NCBI RefSeq assembly: GCF_902459525.1
Contig: NZ_LR699166.1
Coordinates: forward strand, 1,686,501 to 1,750,500
DNA from: Sideroxydans sp. CL21
GTDB lineage: Bacteria; Pseudomonadota; Gammaproteobacteria; Burkholderiales; Gallionellaceae
Direction of reading: 5' to 3'
DNA: 64,000 bases
Within the stretch, counting starts at the first letter, position 1; each line of letters begins with the position of its first letter. Below the pieces are notes generated by a model. That model worked only from the letters and a program-made list of their open reading frames with translations, was not told the origin of the DNA and did not search any database. Below, in pieces: positions 47,233 to 57,803 of the stretch. Both the position numbers and the translations under genes were made by a program.

Positions 47233-49347
47233 TTGAGTCACTATAAAAAAACCCTGAGCTACGGCAAACATCAATTGACATTGGAAACCGGTGAGATCGC
47301 GCGCCAATCCAGTGGAGCAGTGATTGTCAGTCTGGACGATACCGTGGTGCTGGTCACCGTGGTAGGCCGCAAGGATGCAAAGCCGGACCAGGACTTTTTC
47401 CCGCTGACCGTTGATTACCAGGAACGCACCTACGCCGCGGGCAAGATTCCCGGAGGTTTCTTCAAACGCGAAGGCCGTCCAAGCGAAAAAGAGATATTGA
47501 CGTCGCGTCTGATCGACCGTCCGCTACGCCCGCTGTTCCCGGAAAGCTTCTACAACGAAGTGCAGATTGTTGCGACCGTGATGTCGTCCGATCCCCAGAT
47601 TGATTCCGATATTCCCGCAATGATTGGCGCTTCCGCTGCTTTGGCGATCTCCGGCATCCCTTTCGACGGCCCGATCGGTGCGGCGCGCGTGGGTTACCTC
47701 AATGGCCAGTACCTGCTGAACCCGACCAAGGATGAACTGGTCGAGTCCAAGATGGACCTGGTGGTTGCCGGTACATCGAAAGCGGTATTGATGGTGGAAT
47801 CCGAAGCGCAAGAATTGTCGGAAGAAGTCATGCTGGGCGCCGTGGTGTTCGGCCACGAGCAGATGCAAACCGTGATTAATGCGATCATCGAAATGGCCAA
47901 TTCTGTCGGTCAGGACGATTGGGACTGGACGCCTGCAGCGAAGAATGAGGCGCTGATCGCCAGGATCAACGCGTTGGCCGAAAACGACCTGAAGGCAGCG
48001 TACGCTGTGCGCCAAAAACAGGCACGTACCCAGCAAGTGGATGCGATCCGTGCGAAGGTTTCCGAAGCTTTGGCCACACCGGAATTCGAGAATGTGTCCA
48101 AAAACGAGATCGGCGAACTATTCAGCGCACTGGAAGCCAAGATCGTGCGCGGACAGATTCTGAGCGGCGAGCCGCGTATCGACGGTCGCGATACGCGTAC
48201 CGTGCGCCCGATCACCATCCGTACCGGCGTGCTGCCGCGTACCCATGGCTCGGTGTTGTTCACACGCGGCGAGACACAGGCGCTGGTGATCGCGACGCTG
48301 GGTTCCATGCGCGATTCTCAAACCATCGACGCATTGCAGGGCGAGTATTCCGACCGTTTCATGCTGCACTACAACTTCCCGCCGTACTCGACTGGTGAGA
48401 CCGGTCGCGTGGGCACTCCCAAACGCCGCGAGATCGGCCACGGACGTCTGGCCAAGCGCGCACTGGTTGCAGTCCTGCCTAGCGAAGAAGAATGCGGCTA
48501 CGCGATCCGCGTGGTATCCGAGATTACCGAATCCAACGGTTCCAGCTCCATGGCTTCCGTATGCGGCGGATGTCTGTCTCTGATGGATGCTGGAGTCCCG
48601 CTGAAAACGCATGTGGCCGGTATCGCGATGGGCCTGATCAAGGACGGCGGCCGTTTTGCGGTTCTGACCGACATCCTGGGTGACGAAGATCATCTGGGCG
48701 ACATGGATTTCAAGGTGGCCGGTTCCGATACGGGTATCACTGCCCTGCAGATGGACATCAAGATCAACGGCATCACCAAGGAAATCATGCAGGTTGCCTT
48801 GAGCCAGGCCAAAGAAGGCCGTATGCATATCCTCGGCATCATGAAGCAGGCGATGCCCTCCGTGCGCCCGGAAGTCTCCGACTTTGCGCCGCGGATGATC
48901 AAGATGAAGATCAATCCCGAAAAGATCCGCGATGTGATCGGCAAGGGTGGTGCGGTGATCCGTGCACTGACCGAAGAGACCGGTACGACGATAGACATCG
49001 ACGATGAAGGCAATATCACCATCGCCTGCGTGAGCGGCGATGCGGGTGAACTGGCCAAGAAACGCATCGAGGACATCGTGGCCGAAGTCGAAGTCGGCAA
49101 GGTGTACGAAGGTCCCGTGGTCAAGTTGCTGGATTTCGGTGCGCTGGTAAACGTTCTGCCGGGCAAGGATGGTCTGCTGCACATCTCGCAAATCTCGCAT
49201 GAGCGGATCGCCAACGTTGCTGACCATTTGAAAGAAGGCCAGATAGTCAAGGTCAAGGTATTGGAACTGGACGACAAAGGCCGCATGCGCCTGAGCATGA
49301 AGGCGTTGGCACCGCAACAGGAAACGGCTACACCTGCCGCGGATTAA
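47233..49347 (+). CDS. pnp: Polyribonucleotide nucleotidyltransferase (PNPase)
   Basis: The 704-residue PNPase has two RNase PH domains ([20 protein letters not shown] and [21 protein letters not shown]), an alpha-helical linker, then KH ([20 protein letters not shown]) and S1 ([21 protein letters not shown]) domains. It degrades RNA phosphorolytically. A TTG at 47233 is the best start: GGAGAGAG lies eight bases upstream and [11 protein letters not shown] matches the family N-terminus. The frame opens at another TTG at 47218, inside that ribosome-binding site. Confidence 0.96.
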   Translation: MSHYKKTLSYGKHQLTLETGEIARQSSGAVIVSLDDTVVLVTVVGRKDAKPDQDFFPLTVDYQERTYAAGKIPGGFFKREGRPSEKEILTSRLIDRPLRPLFPESFYNEVQIVATVMSSDPQIDSDIPAMIGASAALAISGIPFDGPIGAARVGYLNGQYLLNPTKDELVESKMDLVVAGTSKAVLMVESEAQELSEEVMLGAVVFGHEQMQTVINAIIEMANSVGQDDWDWTPAAKNEALIARINALAENDLKAAYAVRQKQARTQQVDAIRAKVSEALATPEFENVSKNEIGELFSALEAKIVRGQILSGEPRIDGRDTRTVRPITIRTGVLPRTHGSVLFTRGETQALVIATLGSMRDSQTIDALQGEYSDRFMLHYNFPPYSTGETGRVGTPKRREIGHGRLAKRALVAVLPSEEECGYAIRVVSEITESNGSSSMASVCGGCLSLMDAGVPLKTHVAGIAMGLIKDGGRFAVLTDILGDEDHLGDMDFKVAGSDTGITALQMDIKINGITKEIMQVALSQAKEGRMHILGIMKQAMPSVRPEVSDFAPRMIKMKINPEKIRDVIGKGGAVIRALTEETGTTIDIDDEGNITIACVSGDAGELAKKRIEDIVAEVEVGKVYEGPVVKLLDFGALVNVLPGKDGLLHISQISHERIANVADHLKEGQIVKVKVLELDDKGRMRLSMKALAPQQETATPAAD

Positions 49348-49368
49348 GCCAGACGATGTTGTTATCGA

Positions 49369-49393
49369 AGCCCCGCTCAGCGGGGCTTTTTTA
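49369..49393 (+). terminator. Rho-independent terminator after pnp
   Basis: A perfect 8-bp stem AGCCCCGC/GCGGGGCT with loop TCA is followed by TTTTTTATTTT. It lies 21 bases after the pnp stop and ends the rimP-pnp region. Confidence 0.95.
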
Positions 49394-49506
49394 TTTTCGA
49401 CGAATGTTGTCGGGTAAAGCCAGATAAAGATTTTTTGCGCGGGTCTGCGCTAGGTTAGGCTACAGGGTATCATCCCGATGTGTCCTTGCCGGACAGGTAA
49501 CCTGTT

Positions 49507-50916
49507 TTGAGCGACAACGTGTATCGATATCGATTTCGCCTGCTGATTCTGTTGTGCCACGTGATGTTCCTTCCACTGGTGGCACTGGCGAGCAACGATC
49601 CTCTGTCGACGGAGCAATATGTCGAGCCTGGTGATTTTCCCCAGACTGCGGATATGAGTCATTGCGACAGGGAGAAGATCAGGAAGCCGTTGACTCTTGC
49701 TGACGTGGTTGATCTGACCTTGTGCAACAATCCGCAGACACGATTGCTCTGGGCGAACGCCCGCGCCCAGGCGGCGAACGTCGGTGTCGGCATGTCGGCC
49801 TACCTGCCTACCCTGTCGGCGCAAGCCAGCGACACGCGCTACATTTCCAACGCTGCCGGAAGTCCCGGCAATTATAGAAGTCGAAACGCCAATCTGAGCG
49901 CGGGCTATCTGCTGTTTGATTTCGGCGGACGGTCCGGGACGCTGGAAAATGCCAAGCAACTGCTGGTTGCTGCCAACGCGACCCGCGATGCGACGTTGCA
50001 GGCCAATTTTCTCGGCGCAGTGCAGGCCTATTATGCATTGCTGTCCGCACAAGCCAGTGTGGATGCGTTGAAAGTCGCCGAGGCTTCGGCCAAGGAAAGT
50101 TTTTCCGCAGCGGAAGCGCGCTACCGGGCCGGCATTGCCACACCGGCAGACAAGCTGCAGGCACAGACGGCCTTGTCTCAAGCCAAGCTCAATCTAATCA
50201 CAGCGCAAGGGAACACCCGCGCTGCGCAGGGGACTTTGGCGAACGTCATGGGGTTTGATGCCAGTATCCAGTTCACCCTGGTGTCATTGCCGGAATCGGT
50301 ACCCGATCCGGTCGTGGAGCAGGATATCGGGAAACTGATCGATGATGCACGCCGAAAGCGTCCGGATCTGCGGGCGGCCGAAGCCCAGATCAAAGCGTCG
50401 GAGGCACAGTTGGAAGTGAGCCGTGCCGCGGGTTTGCCCAGTGTCAGCCTGAACGCATCGACCGGTTCACAGAATTTGCCGGGAGTCCCGATCACCAATA
50501 CCAGCAGTATCGGTGTGACCCTCAGCGTGCCTTTGTTCACGGGCGAGAGCAACACCTACCAGAACCGCGCTGCCGAGTTGCAGATCGAAGGCAAGGTTGC
50601 GGCGCGCGACATATTGGCCAACCAGATCGCACTGGACGTATGGAAGGCCTACCAGGCCCTGCTCACGAACAGCCAGGCCTTGATTGCTTCAAATGACCTG
50701 GTGGCATCAGCCGAGCAGTCCGAGCGGATGACCCTGGGACGCTACAAGGCCGGCGTTGCGAATATGTCGATACTGGATGTGCTGAATGCGCAAAGCACGC
50801 TGGCCAGTGCGCGGCAACAACATGTCGCTGCGTTGTATAACTTTCAGGCAAGCCGACTGGTCTTGGCTCAGGCCATCGGGCAGCTTGATCTGACCCGGCT
50901 GGAAGCAGGGAATTGA
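49507..50916 (+). CDS. TolC-family outer membrane efflux protein
   Basis: The 469-residue protein has a signal peptide (about 8-30, ending near VALAS) and two repeated OEP domains of long helices with heptad-like Ala/Gln/Leu content. Characteristic segments are LTLADVVDLTLCNNPQTRLLW and the matching second-repeat ARRKRPDLRAAEAQIKASEA. It would form the trimeric exit duct for the MacA/MacB-like proteins encoded next. A TTG start at 49507 is assumed, since no ATG precedes the signal peptide. Confidence 0.92.
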   Translation: MSDNVYRYRFRLLILLCHVMFLPLVALASNDPLSTEQYVEPGDFPQTADMSHCDREKIRKPLTLADVVDLTLCNNPQTRLLWANARAQAANVGVGMSAYLPTLSAQASDTRYISNAAGSPGNYRSRNANLSAGYLLFDFGGRSGTLENAKQLLVAANATRDATLQANFLGAVQAYYALLSAQASVDALKVAEASAKESFSAAEARYRAGIATPADKLQAQTALSQAKLNLITAQGNTRAAQGTLANVMGFDASIQFTLVSLPESVPDPVVEQDIGKLIDDARRKRPDLRAAEAQIKASEAQLEVSRAAGLPSVSLNASTGSQNLPGVPITNTSSIGVTLSVPLFTGESNTYQNRAAELQIEGKVAARDILANQIALDVWKAYQALLTNSQALIASNDLVASAEQSERMTLGRYKAGVANMSILDVLNAQSTLASARQQHVAALYNFQASRLVLAQAIGQLDLTRLEAGN

Positions 50917-50961
50917 GCCGGGAGTTGCCGCGTTGAATCATGCGCGAAACGGGAGTGTGGA

Positions 50962-52161
50962 ATGCAAACAAGAATCTCGCGAAACATATCGATCGGAATA
51001 GTGCTGCTGCTGGCTGGCGGAACGGGCATCTGGTGGTTCATCCCGAAAAAAGAACCGGCTGAAGCGCGCTATGCGACTGTCATGGCGGAGCGCGGCTCCA
51101 TCACGCAAAGCGTCTCGGCCAACGGGACGCTGAATCCGGTGGTGTTGGTCAGCGTCGGCAGTCAGATTTCCGGGATCGTAAAGAAACTGCATGCCGATTT
51201 CAATGACCAGGTCAAAGCGGGGCAGGTGCTGCTGGAACTTGACCCGACCCTGACCCATGCACAACTGCTGCAAAGTGAGGCGAATATCGCAAACGCCCAG
51301 GCTTCGCTGGAGCTGGCACAGGCCAACGAGATACGGACGCGCGGACTGTTCGAACAGGAGTACGTGACCCGCCAGGATCTTGACACCGCGGTGCAGATGC
51401 TCAAAGCGGCCAAGGCTCAGCTTGCGCTGGCACAGGCGCAAATGGAGCGTGACCGGACCAACATGAGCTATACCGTGATCCGTTCGCCGGTATCCGGTGT
51501 CGTTGTATCGCGACTGGTCGATGTCGGGCAGACCGTGGCAGCATCGCTACAGACGCCGACCTTGTTCCAGATCGCGCAGGATCTTTCGCACATGCAGATC
51601 GATACAAGTTATGCCGAGGCGGACGTGGGCAACATCCGGGTAGGACAGCAAGCGACTTTCCGGGTGGACGCTTTCCCCAACCGCAGTTTTCGCGGCGCGG
51701 TGCGCCAGGTGCGCCTTAACCCGACCACACAGCAGAACGTGGTGACCTATGACGTGGTGGTGTCGGTGGACAACCTGGATCAGGTCCTGATGCCGGGCAT
51801 GACGGCTTATGTGAACATCGTGGTTGCCCAGCGCAAGGATGCGCTAAGGGTCCCGAATGCGGCATTGCGGTTTCGCCCCGGCGATGCCGGACCGCGCCCG
51901 GACAAGGCGCGCAACAGCGGTGACAGCAGGCCCAAGGACGAAGGGCGAGGCAAGGACAAGGACAAGGGCGACACGATCCCGATGGGTACGGTGTACGTTC
52001 TGGAGAAAGCTCAACCGAAAGCGGTGCGTCTTTCCGTCGGCATCACCGACAACCGCATGACCGAAGTGCTGGGCGGAGAGATCAAGGAAGGCGATGCGGT
52101 CGTCGTCGAGGATCGTCAGCCGCCGGCGAAGAACACCAGTACCGGCATGAGATTGTTCTAG
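50962..52161 (+). CDS. MacA-like periplasmic adaptor (HlyD family)
   Basis: The 399-residue membrane-fusion protein has an N-terminal anchor (about 10-26) and the lipoyl-half motif TLNPVVLVSVGSQISGIVKKL. A coiled-coil hairpin follows (about 95-155), then SPVSGVVVSRLVDVGQTV and a beta-barrel. Between about residues 308 and 336 it carries a charged Lys/Asp/Arg/Gly-rich insertion absent from typical MacA. It bridges the ABC transporter and the TolC-like duct. It lies 45 bases after the TolC-like gene and 10 bases before the ATPase gene. Confidence 0.92.
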   Translation: MQTRISRNISIGIVLLLAGGTGIWWFIPKKEPAEARYATVMAERGSITQSVSANGTLNPVVLVSVGSQISGIVKKLHADFNDQVKAGQVLLELDPTLTHAQLLQSEANIANAQASLELAQANEIRTRGLFEQEYVTRQDLDTAVQMLKAAKAQLALAQAQMERDRTNMSYTVIRSPVSGVVVSRLVDVGQTVAASLQTPTLFQIAQDLSHMQIDTSYAEADVGNIRVGQQATFRVDAFPNRSFRGAVRQVRLNPTTQQNVVTYDVVVSVDNLDQVLMPGMTAYVNIVVAQRKDALRVPNAALRFRPGDAGPRPDKARNSGDSRPKDEGRGKDKDKGDTIPMGTVYVLEKAQPKAVRLSVGITDNRMTEVLGGEIKEGDAVVVEDRQPPAKNTSTGMRLF

Positions 52162-52171
52162 CGGCGGGCAG

Positions 52172-52903
52172 ATGATGAACAACGATTCCGTCATTCATAT
52201 CGAGCGGCTGTACAAGGAATACGTGACCGAGGCCGGAACCGTGCCGGTGCTCAAGGATGTGTCTTTCACGGTGATGCCCGGAGAGTTTGTAGCCATCATG
52301 GGGCCGTCAGGTTCGGGCAAGTCCACCTTCATGAATATTCTCGGTTGCCTCGACGCGGCCACCAGCGGCAGCTACTTTCTCAAAGGACGCGATGTGAACA
52401 AGCAGAGCCGCGATGAACTGGCCCTGTTGCGCAATCAGGTGATAGGTTTCGTGTTTCAGGGGTTCAATTTGTTGCCGAGAGCCAGCCTGGAAGACAACGT
52501 TGCCTTGCCCCTGATCTATCGCGGCACGCGGCGCGCAGAACGCCTGGCACGGGCGAACGAGATGCTCGTGAGAGTTGGTCTCGGGCAATACGCACGCTCG
52601 CGCCCGAACCAGATATCCGGCGGGCAGCAGCAACGCGTTGCCATTGCACGCGCACTCGTGAACCAGCCCAAACTTCTGCTGGCAGACGAACCTACCGGCA
52701 ATCTCGATACCCATACCAGCCAGGACATCATGGCGCTGTTCACCGAGCTGAACCAGCGTGACGGCATCACCATCGTCCTGATCACGCACGAGCCGGACAT
52801 CGCCGCCTATGCCCGACGGCTGGTGCGTCTTTCCGACGGAAGCATCGTATACGACGGAGCAGTTGAGCACGCCGCACCGGAACATCTGGAGCAGACGTCA
52901 TGA
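52172..52903 (+). CDS. MacB-type ABC transporter ATP-binding protein
   Basis: The 243-residue ATPase has Walker [15 protein letters not shown], the Q-loop [17 protein letters not shown], signature [15 protein letters not shown], Walker [13 protein letters not shown], and the H-loop ITHEPD. The sequence belongs to the LolD/MacB group. It pairs with the separate permease encoded immediately downstream, whereas E. coli MacB carries both on one chain. The stop overlaps the permease start by four bases. Confidence 0.94.
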   Translation: MMNNDSVIHIERLYKEYVTEAGTVPVLKDVSFTVMPGEFVAIMGPSGSGKSTFMNILGCLDAATSGSYFLKGRDVNKQSRDELALLRNQVIGFVFQGFNLLPRASLEDNVALPLIYRGTRRAERLARANEMLVRVGLGQYARSRPNQISGGQQQRVAIARALVNQPKLLLADEPTGNLDTHTSQDIMALFTELNQRDGITIVLITHEPDIAAYARRLVRLSDGSIVYDGAVEHAAPEHLEQTS

Positions 52904-54120
52904 TCAGCGCCATGCTCAGCGAAGCCTGGATCGCGATGGGGGCGAACCGGCTGCGCACCATCCTGACCATGCTCGGTATGGTCATCGGCGTAGGTGCCGT
53001 GATCCTGATGCTGGCGGTGGGGCAGGGTGCCCAGCAGCAGGTGCAGGCATCCATCGCCTCCATGGGCAGCAACCTGTTCATCATACTTTCCGGTTCCACG
53101 ACTTCCGGCGGTGCCCGCATGGGTGGAGGCGCGTCGCCGACGCTGACCATTGCCGATGCGCAAGCCATCGAGGAATTGCCCTCGGTCAATGCGGCGGCAC
53201 CGGCTTCGCCCGGCACCGCACAGCTGGTGTATGGCCCGAACAACTGGAGCACGCAGATCACCGGCACCACGCCGAGCTTTCTCACCGTGCGCGATTGGCA
53301 ACTCTCGGCAGGATTTCCATTTTCCGATTCAGACGTCCGTTCGGCGACCCAGGTGGCGTTGTTGGGCCAGACCGTGGTGCAGAACCTGTTCGGCGACGAA
53401 GACCCGGTCGGCAAGACCCTCCGCATCAAGAACAGTCCTTATGTCGTTCTCGGCGTGCTGGGGGCCAAGGGGCAAAGCCTGGACGGGCGCGATCAGGACG
53501 ACACCGTGCTGATTCCGGTGACGACAGCTCAGCGCAAGTTGTTCGGCACCCGCATCGGGGGCACGGTGCGCTTCATCATGGCGCAGGCGGAGTCGGATGA
53601 CGCGATGAGCAGGGTGGAAACATCCATCAACGAACTGCTGCACCAGCGCCACCGCATCCGCGAAGGCGCCGACAACGACTTTACCGTGCGCAACCTGACG
53701 GCAATGGCGAACACAGCCGCCGAAACCGCACAGGTCATGTCCATGATGCTGGGCGCCATCGCTTCGATCTCCCTGCTGGTCGGCGGTATTGGCATCATGA
53801 ATATCATGCTGGTGTCGGTCACCGAACGCACGCGCGAGATCGGCATACGCATGGCCATCGGGGCGCGCGGCAAGGATATCCTGCTGCAATTCCTGCTGGA
53901 AGCCATTATCATCTCGGTCGTCGGTTGCCTGGTCGGCGTCATTCTTGGTGTCGGCGGGGCAATCGCAGTGAACAGACTGGCGGGTATGGAGGTGCTGGTG
54001 ACCGTGACTTCTATTATCACGGCCTTCTGCGTGGCGGCGGCAGTCGGTATCTTTTTCGGCTGGTATCCGGCACGCAAGGCATCCTTGCTCAAGCCGATCG
54101 ACGCCTTGCGATTCCAATAG
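52900..54120 (+). CDS. MacB-type ABC transporter permease (FtsX family)
   Basis: The 406-residue permease has an N-terminal helix (TILTMLGMVIGVGAVILMLA), a periplasmic MacB_PCD domain (about 45-245) and a C-terminal FtsX domain with three helices (about 285-395), including SLLVGGIGIMNIMLVSVTER. It drives mechanotransmission rather than classical transport. With the upstream ATPase, adaptor and TolC-like protein it forms a complete tripartite exporter for a macrolide, peptide or lipid-like substrate that cannot be named. Confidence 0.93.
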   Translation: MISAMLSEAWIAMGANRLRTILTMLGMVIGVGAVILMLAVGQGAQQQVQASIASMGSNLFIILSGSTTSGGARMGGGASPTLTIADAQAIEELPSVNAAAPASPGTAQLVYGPNNWSTQITGTTPSFLTVRDWQLSAGFPFSDSDVRSATQVALLGQTVVQNLFGDEDPVGKTLRIKNSPYVVLGVLGAKGQSLDGRDQDDTVLIPVTTAQRKLFGTRIGGTVRFIMAQAESDDAMSRVETSINELLHQRHRIREGADNDFTVRNLTAMANTAAETAQVMSMMLGAIASISLLVGGIGIMNIMLVSVTERTREIGIRMAIGARGKDILLQFLLEAIIISVVGCLVGVILGVGGAIAVNRLAGMEVLVTVTSIITAFCVAAAVGIFFGWYPARKASLLKPIDALRFQ

Positions 54121-54134
54121 TGTGAACATAAACA

Positions 54135-54788
54135 ATGATGAATAAATTTTCTACCGATTGCCGGCAGTGTCCGCGCCTTGCCTCTTTTCTGGATGAGGTG
54201 AGAGCCGCGCAACCGGACTATTTTGCAAAACCCGTACCTTCCTTCGGTGAGGCCGGTACGCCGTTACTGATCGTCGGCCTTGCACCGGGTATGCACGGGG
54301 CGAACCGCACCGGTCGGCCTTTCACGGGCGACTATGCGGGCGATCTGCTGTATTCCACCCTACATAAATACGGTCTTGCAACTGCCTCCGAGCCGCTGGA
54401 TGCCAACAAACAAGCCAATCCCCGGCTGACCCTCAAAGGCTGTCGCATCACCAACGCGGTGCGTTGCCTGCCGCCGCAAAACAAGCCGGAACCCGGCGAG
54501 ATCAGGCAGTGCAATAGTTACCTGGCTCAGGAACTGGCGGCGTTGCCGAACGGAGCTGCCGTCATGGCCCTGGGGATCATCGCTCACGAAGCGGTATTGC
54601 GCGCCAGCGGCCTGAAGGCGAAAGATTTCAAATTTTCCCACGCCGCGCGACACGCTTTGCCGAATGGTTCGAAGCTTTATGACAGCTACCATTGCAGCCG
54701 CTACAATACGCAAACCAAACGCTTGACCGAAGCCATGTTCCATCAGGTCTTTGAATCCATCCTTGAACACCACAAACTTCGATCCTAA
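54135..54788 (+). CDS. Uracil-DNA glycosylase family 5 (UDGb-like)
   Basis: The 217-residue protein has the family-5 motif [20 protein letters not shown] (motif 1, with no catalytic Asp, as in UDGb), the C-terminal motif [18 protein letters not shown] and candidate [4Fe-4S] cysteines (CRQCPRL near the start, and C in NAVRCLPP and RQCNSYL). Such enzymes remove uracil and other deaminated bases. It overlaps uvrC by 38 bases, tying base and nucleotide excision repair in one transcript. Confidence 0.88.
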   Translation: MMNKFSTDCRQCPRLASFLDEVRAAQPDYFAKPVPSFGEAGTPLLIVGLAPGMHGANRTGRPFTGDYAGDLLYSTLHKYGLATASEPLDANKQANPRLTLKGCRITNAVRCLPPQNKPEPGEIRQCNSYLAQELAALPNGAAVMALGIIAHEAVLRASGLKAKDFKFSHAARHALPNGSKLYDSYHCSRYNTQTKRLTEAMFHQVFESILEHHKLRS

Positions 54789-56571
54789 AGAATTCATCGC
54801 CTCGCTGCCTTTGCAGCCTGGCGTTTATCGCATGCTGGACGAGGCAGGGCAGGTGTTGTACGTGGGCAAGGCCAACCAGCTCAAAAAACGCGTCGGCTCT
54901 TATTTCCAGCAGAGCAATCTATCGCCGCGCATCCGCCTGATGGTGTCCCACATTGCGCGCATTGAAGTTACAGTGACACGCTCCGAAGCCGAGGCGCTGC
55001 TGCTGGAAAACAACCTTATCAAGTCACTGAAGCCGCGTTACAACATCCTGTTCCGCGACGACAAATCCTACCCTTACATCGTGCTGACCGGCAGCCCGTC
55101 GCCGCGCCTGACCTATTACCGTGGCGCAACCGACAAGCGCCATCAATACTTTGGCCCTTATCCCAACGCGCAGGCTGCAAAGGAGAGCATCAATCTGCTG
55201 CAAAAGGTGTTCCGCCTGCGCACCTGCGAAGAGGGCGTGTTCAACAACCGCACGCGGCCGTGTCTGCTGCACCAGATCCATCGCTGCAGTGCGCCCTGCG
55301 TCGGCATCATCAGCCCTGAGGATTACGCCACCGATGTGCGCAATGCCGTGCTGCTGTTGCAGGGCAAGCATGACGAGGTGGAGAAGCGCTTGCGCGAGGC
55401 GATGGAGCAAGCGGCGGAGAACTTGCAGTACGAACATGCCGCTGCGCTACGCGACCAGTTGCAGGCACTGCACACGGTGCAGGAAAAACAATTCGTGGAG
55501 AGCGGGCGTGACACGGATGCTGATATCGTTGCGGTGGTTGAAGCAGAAGGCGCGCTGTGTCTGAATCTGGCCTTAGTGCGCGGCGGGCGGCATCTCGGGG
55601 ACAAGCCGTTGTTTCCACAAAATGTGCAGGGGCAGGACAGTGCCGAAGTGCTGGAAGCATTTTTGGCGCAGCATTATCTCGAGAGCAGTGTTCCTCCGCT
55701 GATTATCACCAGCATTGAAATCACCGACGAAGCACTGGAACAGCTGTTGACCGAACAAGCCGGGCACAAGGTGCAGATACGCCATGCAGTGACCGGCGAA
55801 CGGCGGCAGTGGCTTGAAATGGCGCAGGCTAACGCGCTGCTGGCGTTGCGCCAGCGGGCAGGCCTCCAAGCCGGACAGACACTGCGCCTGGAGGCGTTGC
55901 GCACCGTGCTGTCATTGCCCGACCTGAAGCGCATCGAGTGTTTCGACATCAGCCATACCTTGGGCGAGGCCACCGTGGCGTCCTGCGTCGTGTATGACGA
56001 ACTTGCGATCCGCCCGCAGGAATACCGCCGCTATAACATAAGCGGCATTTCCCCGGGCGATGACTATGCCGCAATGAGACAGGCTTTGCAGCGGCGTTAC
56101 CAGAAACTACAGCAGGGTGAAGGCAAACGTCCAGACCTGATCCTGATCGACGGCGGTGCAGGGCAATTGGGGATAGCGGTGGAAGTGATGACAGAATTCG
56201 GGCTGTCCGACATTGCGCTGGTCGGCGTGGCCAAAGGGGTGGAGCGTAAACCGGGAATGGAACAATTGTTACGACCCGGTGTTGAAAAGCCGCTACAATT
56301 GCCCACAGACAGTCCTGCCCTGCATCTGATCCAGCAAGTGCGTGATGAAGCGCATCGTTTTGCCATCAGTGGTCACCGCGCGCGGCGCGGCAAAGCGCGT
56401 ACCGCCTCATCGCTGGAGGATATTGAAGGGGTGGGCGAGAAACGACGGCGCAACCTGCTGACTCACTTTGGTGGCCTTAAAGGCGTGCATCAAGCCAGCG
56501 TGGAAGAATTGGCGCGAGTTGAAGGAATCAGTCCCGCGCTCGCAGAAAAGATATACCAGCAACTCCATTAA
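54751..56571 (+). CDS. uvrC: Excinuclease ABC subunit C
   Basis: The 606-residue UvrC has the GIY-YIG nuclease domain ([20 protein letters not shown]), the cysteine-containing linker, UVR (about 205-240), the RNase-H-like C-terminal nuclease ([35 protein letters not shown]), and the helix-hairpin-helix pair ([18 protein letters not shown]). It makes both incisions in nucleotide excision repair. The start is uncertain: TTG 54751 (AGG upstream) or TTG 54763. It overlaps the preceding glycosylase gene. Confidence 0.95.
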   Translation: MNPSLNTTNFDPKEFIASLPLQPGVYRMLDEAGQVLYVGKANQLKKRVGSYFQQSNLSPRIRLMVSHIARIEVTVTRSEAEALLLENNLIKSLKPRYNILFRDDKSYPYIVLTGSPSPRLTYYRGATDKRHQYFGPYPNAQAAKESINLLQKVFRLRTCEEGVFNNRTRPCLLHQIHRCSAPCVGIISPEDYATDVRNAVLLLQGKHDEVEKRLREAMEQAAENLQYEHAAALRDQLQALHTVQEKQFVESGRDTDADIVAVVEAEGALCLNLALVRGGRHLGDKPLFPQNVQGQDSAEVLEAFLAQHYLESSVPPLIITSIEITDEALEQLLTEQAGHKVQIRHAVTGERRQWLEMAQANALLALRQRAGLQAGQTLRLEALRTVLSLPDLKRIECFDISHTLGEATVASCVVYDELAIRPQEYRRYNISGISPGDDYAAMRQALQRRYQKLQQGEGKRPDLILIDGGAGQLGIAVEVMTEFGLSDIALVGVAKGVERKPGMEQLLRPGVEKPLQLPTDSPALHLIQQVRDEAHRFAISGHRARRGKARTASSLEDIEGVGEKRRRNLLTHFGGLKGVHQASVEELARVEGISPALAEKIYQQLH

Positions 56572-56614
56572 ATCGAATTTGTTGCTGAAAAAATTTACCG
56601 ATAATTGCATTGAT

Positions 56615-57190
56615 ATGCCGCTCAATATACCGAATCTGCTGACCTGGTTCAGAATATTAATGATCCCCGTTTTCGTCGCGGTGTTCTATGTATCGGACAA
56701 CACGTTAAGCCTGCACGAGAAACACCTGCTCAGCACGTTCATCTTCTGGCTGGCAGCACTCACGGATTGGCTGGATGGTTATACGGCCCGTGCCTTGAAT
56801 CAAGGTTCCGCTTTCGGCGCATTCCTGGATCCCGTGGCTGACAAGCTAATGGTTGCAGCAGCGCTCATTGTGCTGGTCAAGCTGAATCTGGTTGACGTCT
56901 TTATCGCCTTTATCATTATAGGTCGCGAAATTACCATCTCCGCCTTGCGCGAATGGATGGCGCAATTGGGCAACAGCAAGAGTGTTGCGGTTTCGATGTT
57001 GGGCAAATTCAAAACGGCGTTCCAGATGATCGCAATCCTGTTCCTGTTGTATCAGGAGCCTTTGTTCGGTATTTCGACGCTGTGGTGGGGGACATTGCTG
57101 ATTTATATGGCCGCAGTACTTACACTGTGGTCGATGGTGTATTACCTGATGCTGGCGATGCCGCAGATCACAAAGAAATCGCACGAGTAA
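56615..57190 (+). CDS. pgsA: CDP-diacylglycerol-glycerol-3-phosphate 3-phosphatidyltransferase
   Basis: The 191-residue membrane enzyme makes phosphatidylglycerol phosphate. It contains the CDP-alcohol phosphotransferase motif DWLDGYTARALNQGSAFGAF, continuing LDPVADKL, with all conserved Asp residues, and several transmembrane helices. The ATG at 56615 gives the classic MPLNIPNLLTWFRI start; the frame extends back into uvrC. It follows uvrC by 43 bases, as in many Proteobacteria, and tRNA genes follow it. Confidence 0.95.
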   Translation: MPLNIPNLLTWFRILMIPVFVAVFYVSDNTLSLHEKHLLSTFIFWLAALTDWLDGYTARALNQGSAFGAFLDPVADKLMVAAALIVLVKLNLVDVFIAFIIIGREITISALREWMAQLGNSKSVAVSMLGKFKTAFQMIAILFLLYQEPLFGISTLWWGTLLIYMAAVLTLWSMVYYLMLAMPQITKKSHE

Positions 57191-57192
57191 AA

Positions 57193-57221
57193 TTGATTTT
57201 TTTAGCCGTGCCCTGTATAGT
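57193..57221 (+). promoter_or_regulatory. Predicted promoter of the tRNA cluster
   Basis: TTGATT (57193-57198), a 17-bp spacer and TATAGT (57216-57221), followed by a GC-rich discriminator GCGCGG, lie just before tRNA-Pro. The GC-rich discriminator is typical of stringently controlled stable RNA promoters. Confidence 0.65.
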
Positions 57222-57231
57222 GCGCGGCCTT

Positions 57232-57308
57232 CGGGGTGTAGCGTAGCCTGGTAGCGCGCCTGGTTTGGGACCAGGATGTCGGGAGTTCGAATCTCTCCAC
57301 CCCGACCA
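57232..57308 (+). tRNA. tRNA-Pro (anticodon UGG)
   Basis: The acceptor arms CGGGGTG/CACCCCG, D arm, anticodon loop TTTGGGA (anticodon TGG), T arm GGAGTTCGAATCTCC and an encoded CCA are all present. It is the first of three tRNA genes behind pgsA. Confidence 0.96.
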
Positions 57309-57348
57309 GGTTCAAGTAGTATGAAGTTTGTTGGTTGCCGACAGAATT

Positions 57349-57425
57349 GTGCCCGTAGCTCAACCGGATAGAGCACCAGCCTTCTAAGCTGGGGGTTGCT
57401 GGTTCGATTCCAGTCGGGCACACCA
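57349..57425 (+). tRNA. tRNA-Arg (anticodon UCU)
   Basis: Acceptor arms GTGCCCG/CGGGCAC, anticodon loop CTTCTAA (anticodon TCT), T loop GGTTCGATTCC and encoded CCA are present. It lies 40 bases after tRNA-Pro and is probably in the same transcript. Confidence 0.96.
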
Positions 57426-57445
57426 ATAGACATGACGGTTCAACG

Positions 57446-57521
57446 GTGGCTGTAGCTCAGTTGGTAGAGCCCTGGATTGTGATTCCAGTTGTCGTGGGTT
57501 CGAGCCCCATCAGCCACCCCA
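57446..57521 (+). tRNA. tRNA-His (anticodon GUG)
   Basis: Acceptor arms GTGGCTG/CAGCCAC, anticodon loop TTGTGAT (anticodon GTG), T loop GGTTCGAGCCC and encoded CCA are present. A G at 57445 can pair with the C at position 73, giving the extra 5' G that identifies tRNA-His. Confidence 0.96.
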
Positions 57522-57803
57522 ATTTACTGCATCAACGTAGTAGTCCTTGCTGGTTTTTTCACTGTATCCGATTTTGTGCCTAAGCACGTCTTGCGGTGCA
57601 TTTTCACATCCAATTCATTCTCAATATATTGAATTAAAATTATTCTTGCCACCATGCATGGATTTAAATTCCAATGCTCATTGCGGAAGATTGAGCTGAA
57701 TAACCACCTTTGCACTCTCAGAGATATGAATGTGGCATGCCGCTAACGTGGGAGTATCCTGCTGGAGCGGATGCGCCTTTGGGGCTGGCGGGAACTGAGC
57801 TGG

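Noticed and set aside
48118-49317. Antisense frame of 399 codons opposite pnp
   Set aside because: Shadow of pnp; low-complexity His/Gln/Arg-rich translation with no motif.
57232-57521. tRNA cluster as attachment site of a genomic island
   Set aside because: No integrase gene and no repeat of a tRNA 3' end was found downstream within the window.
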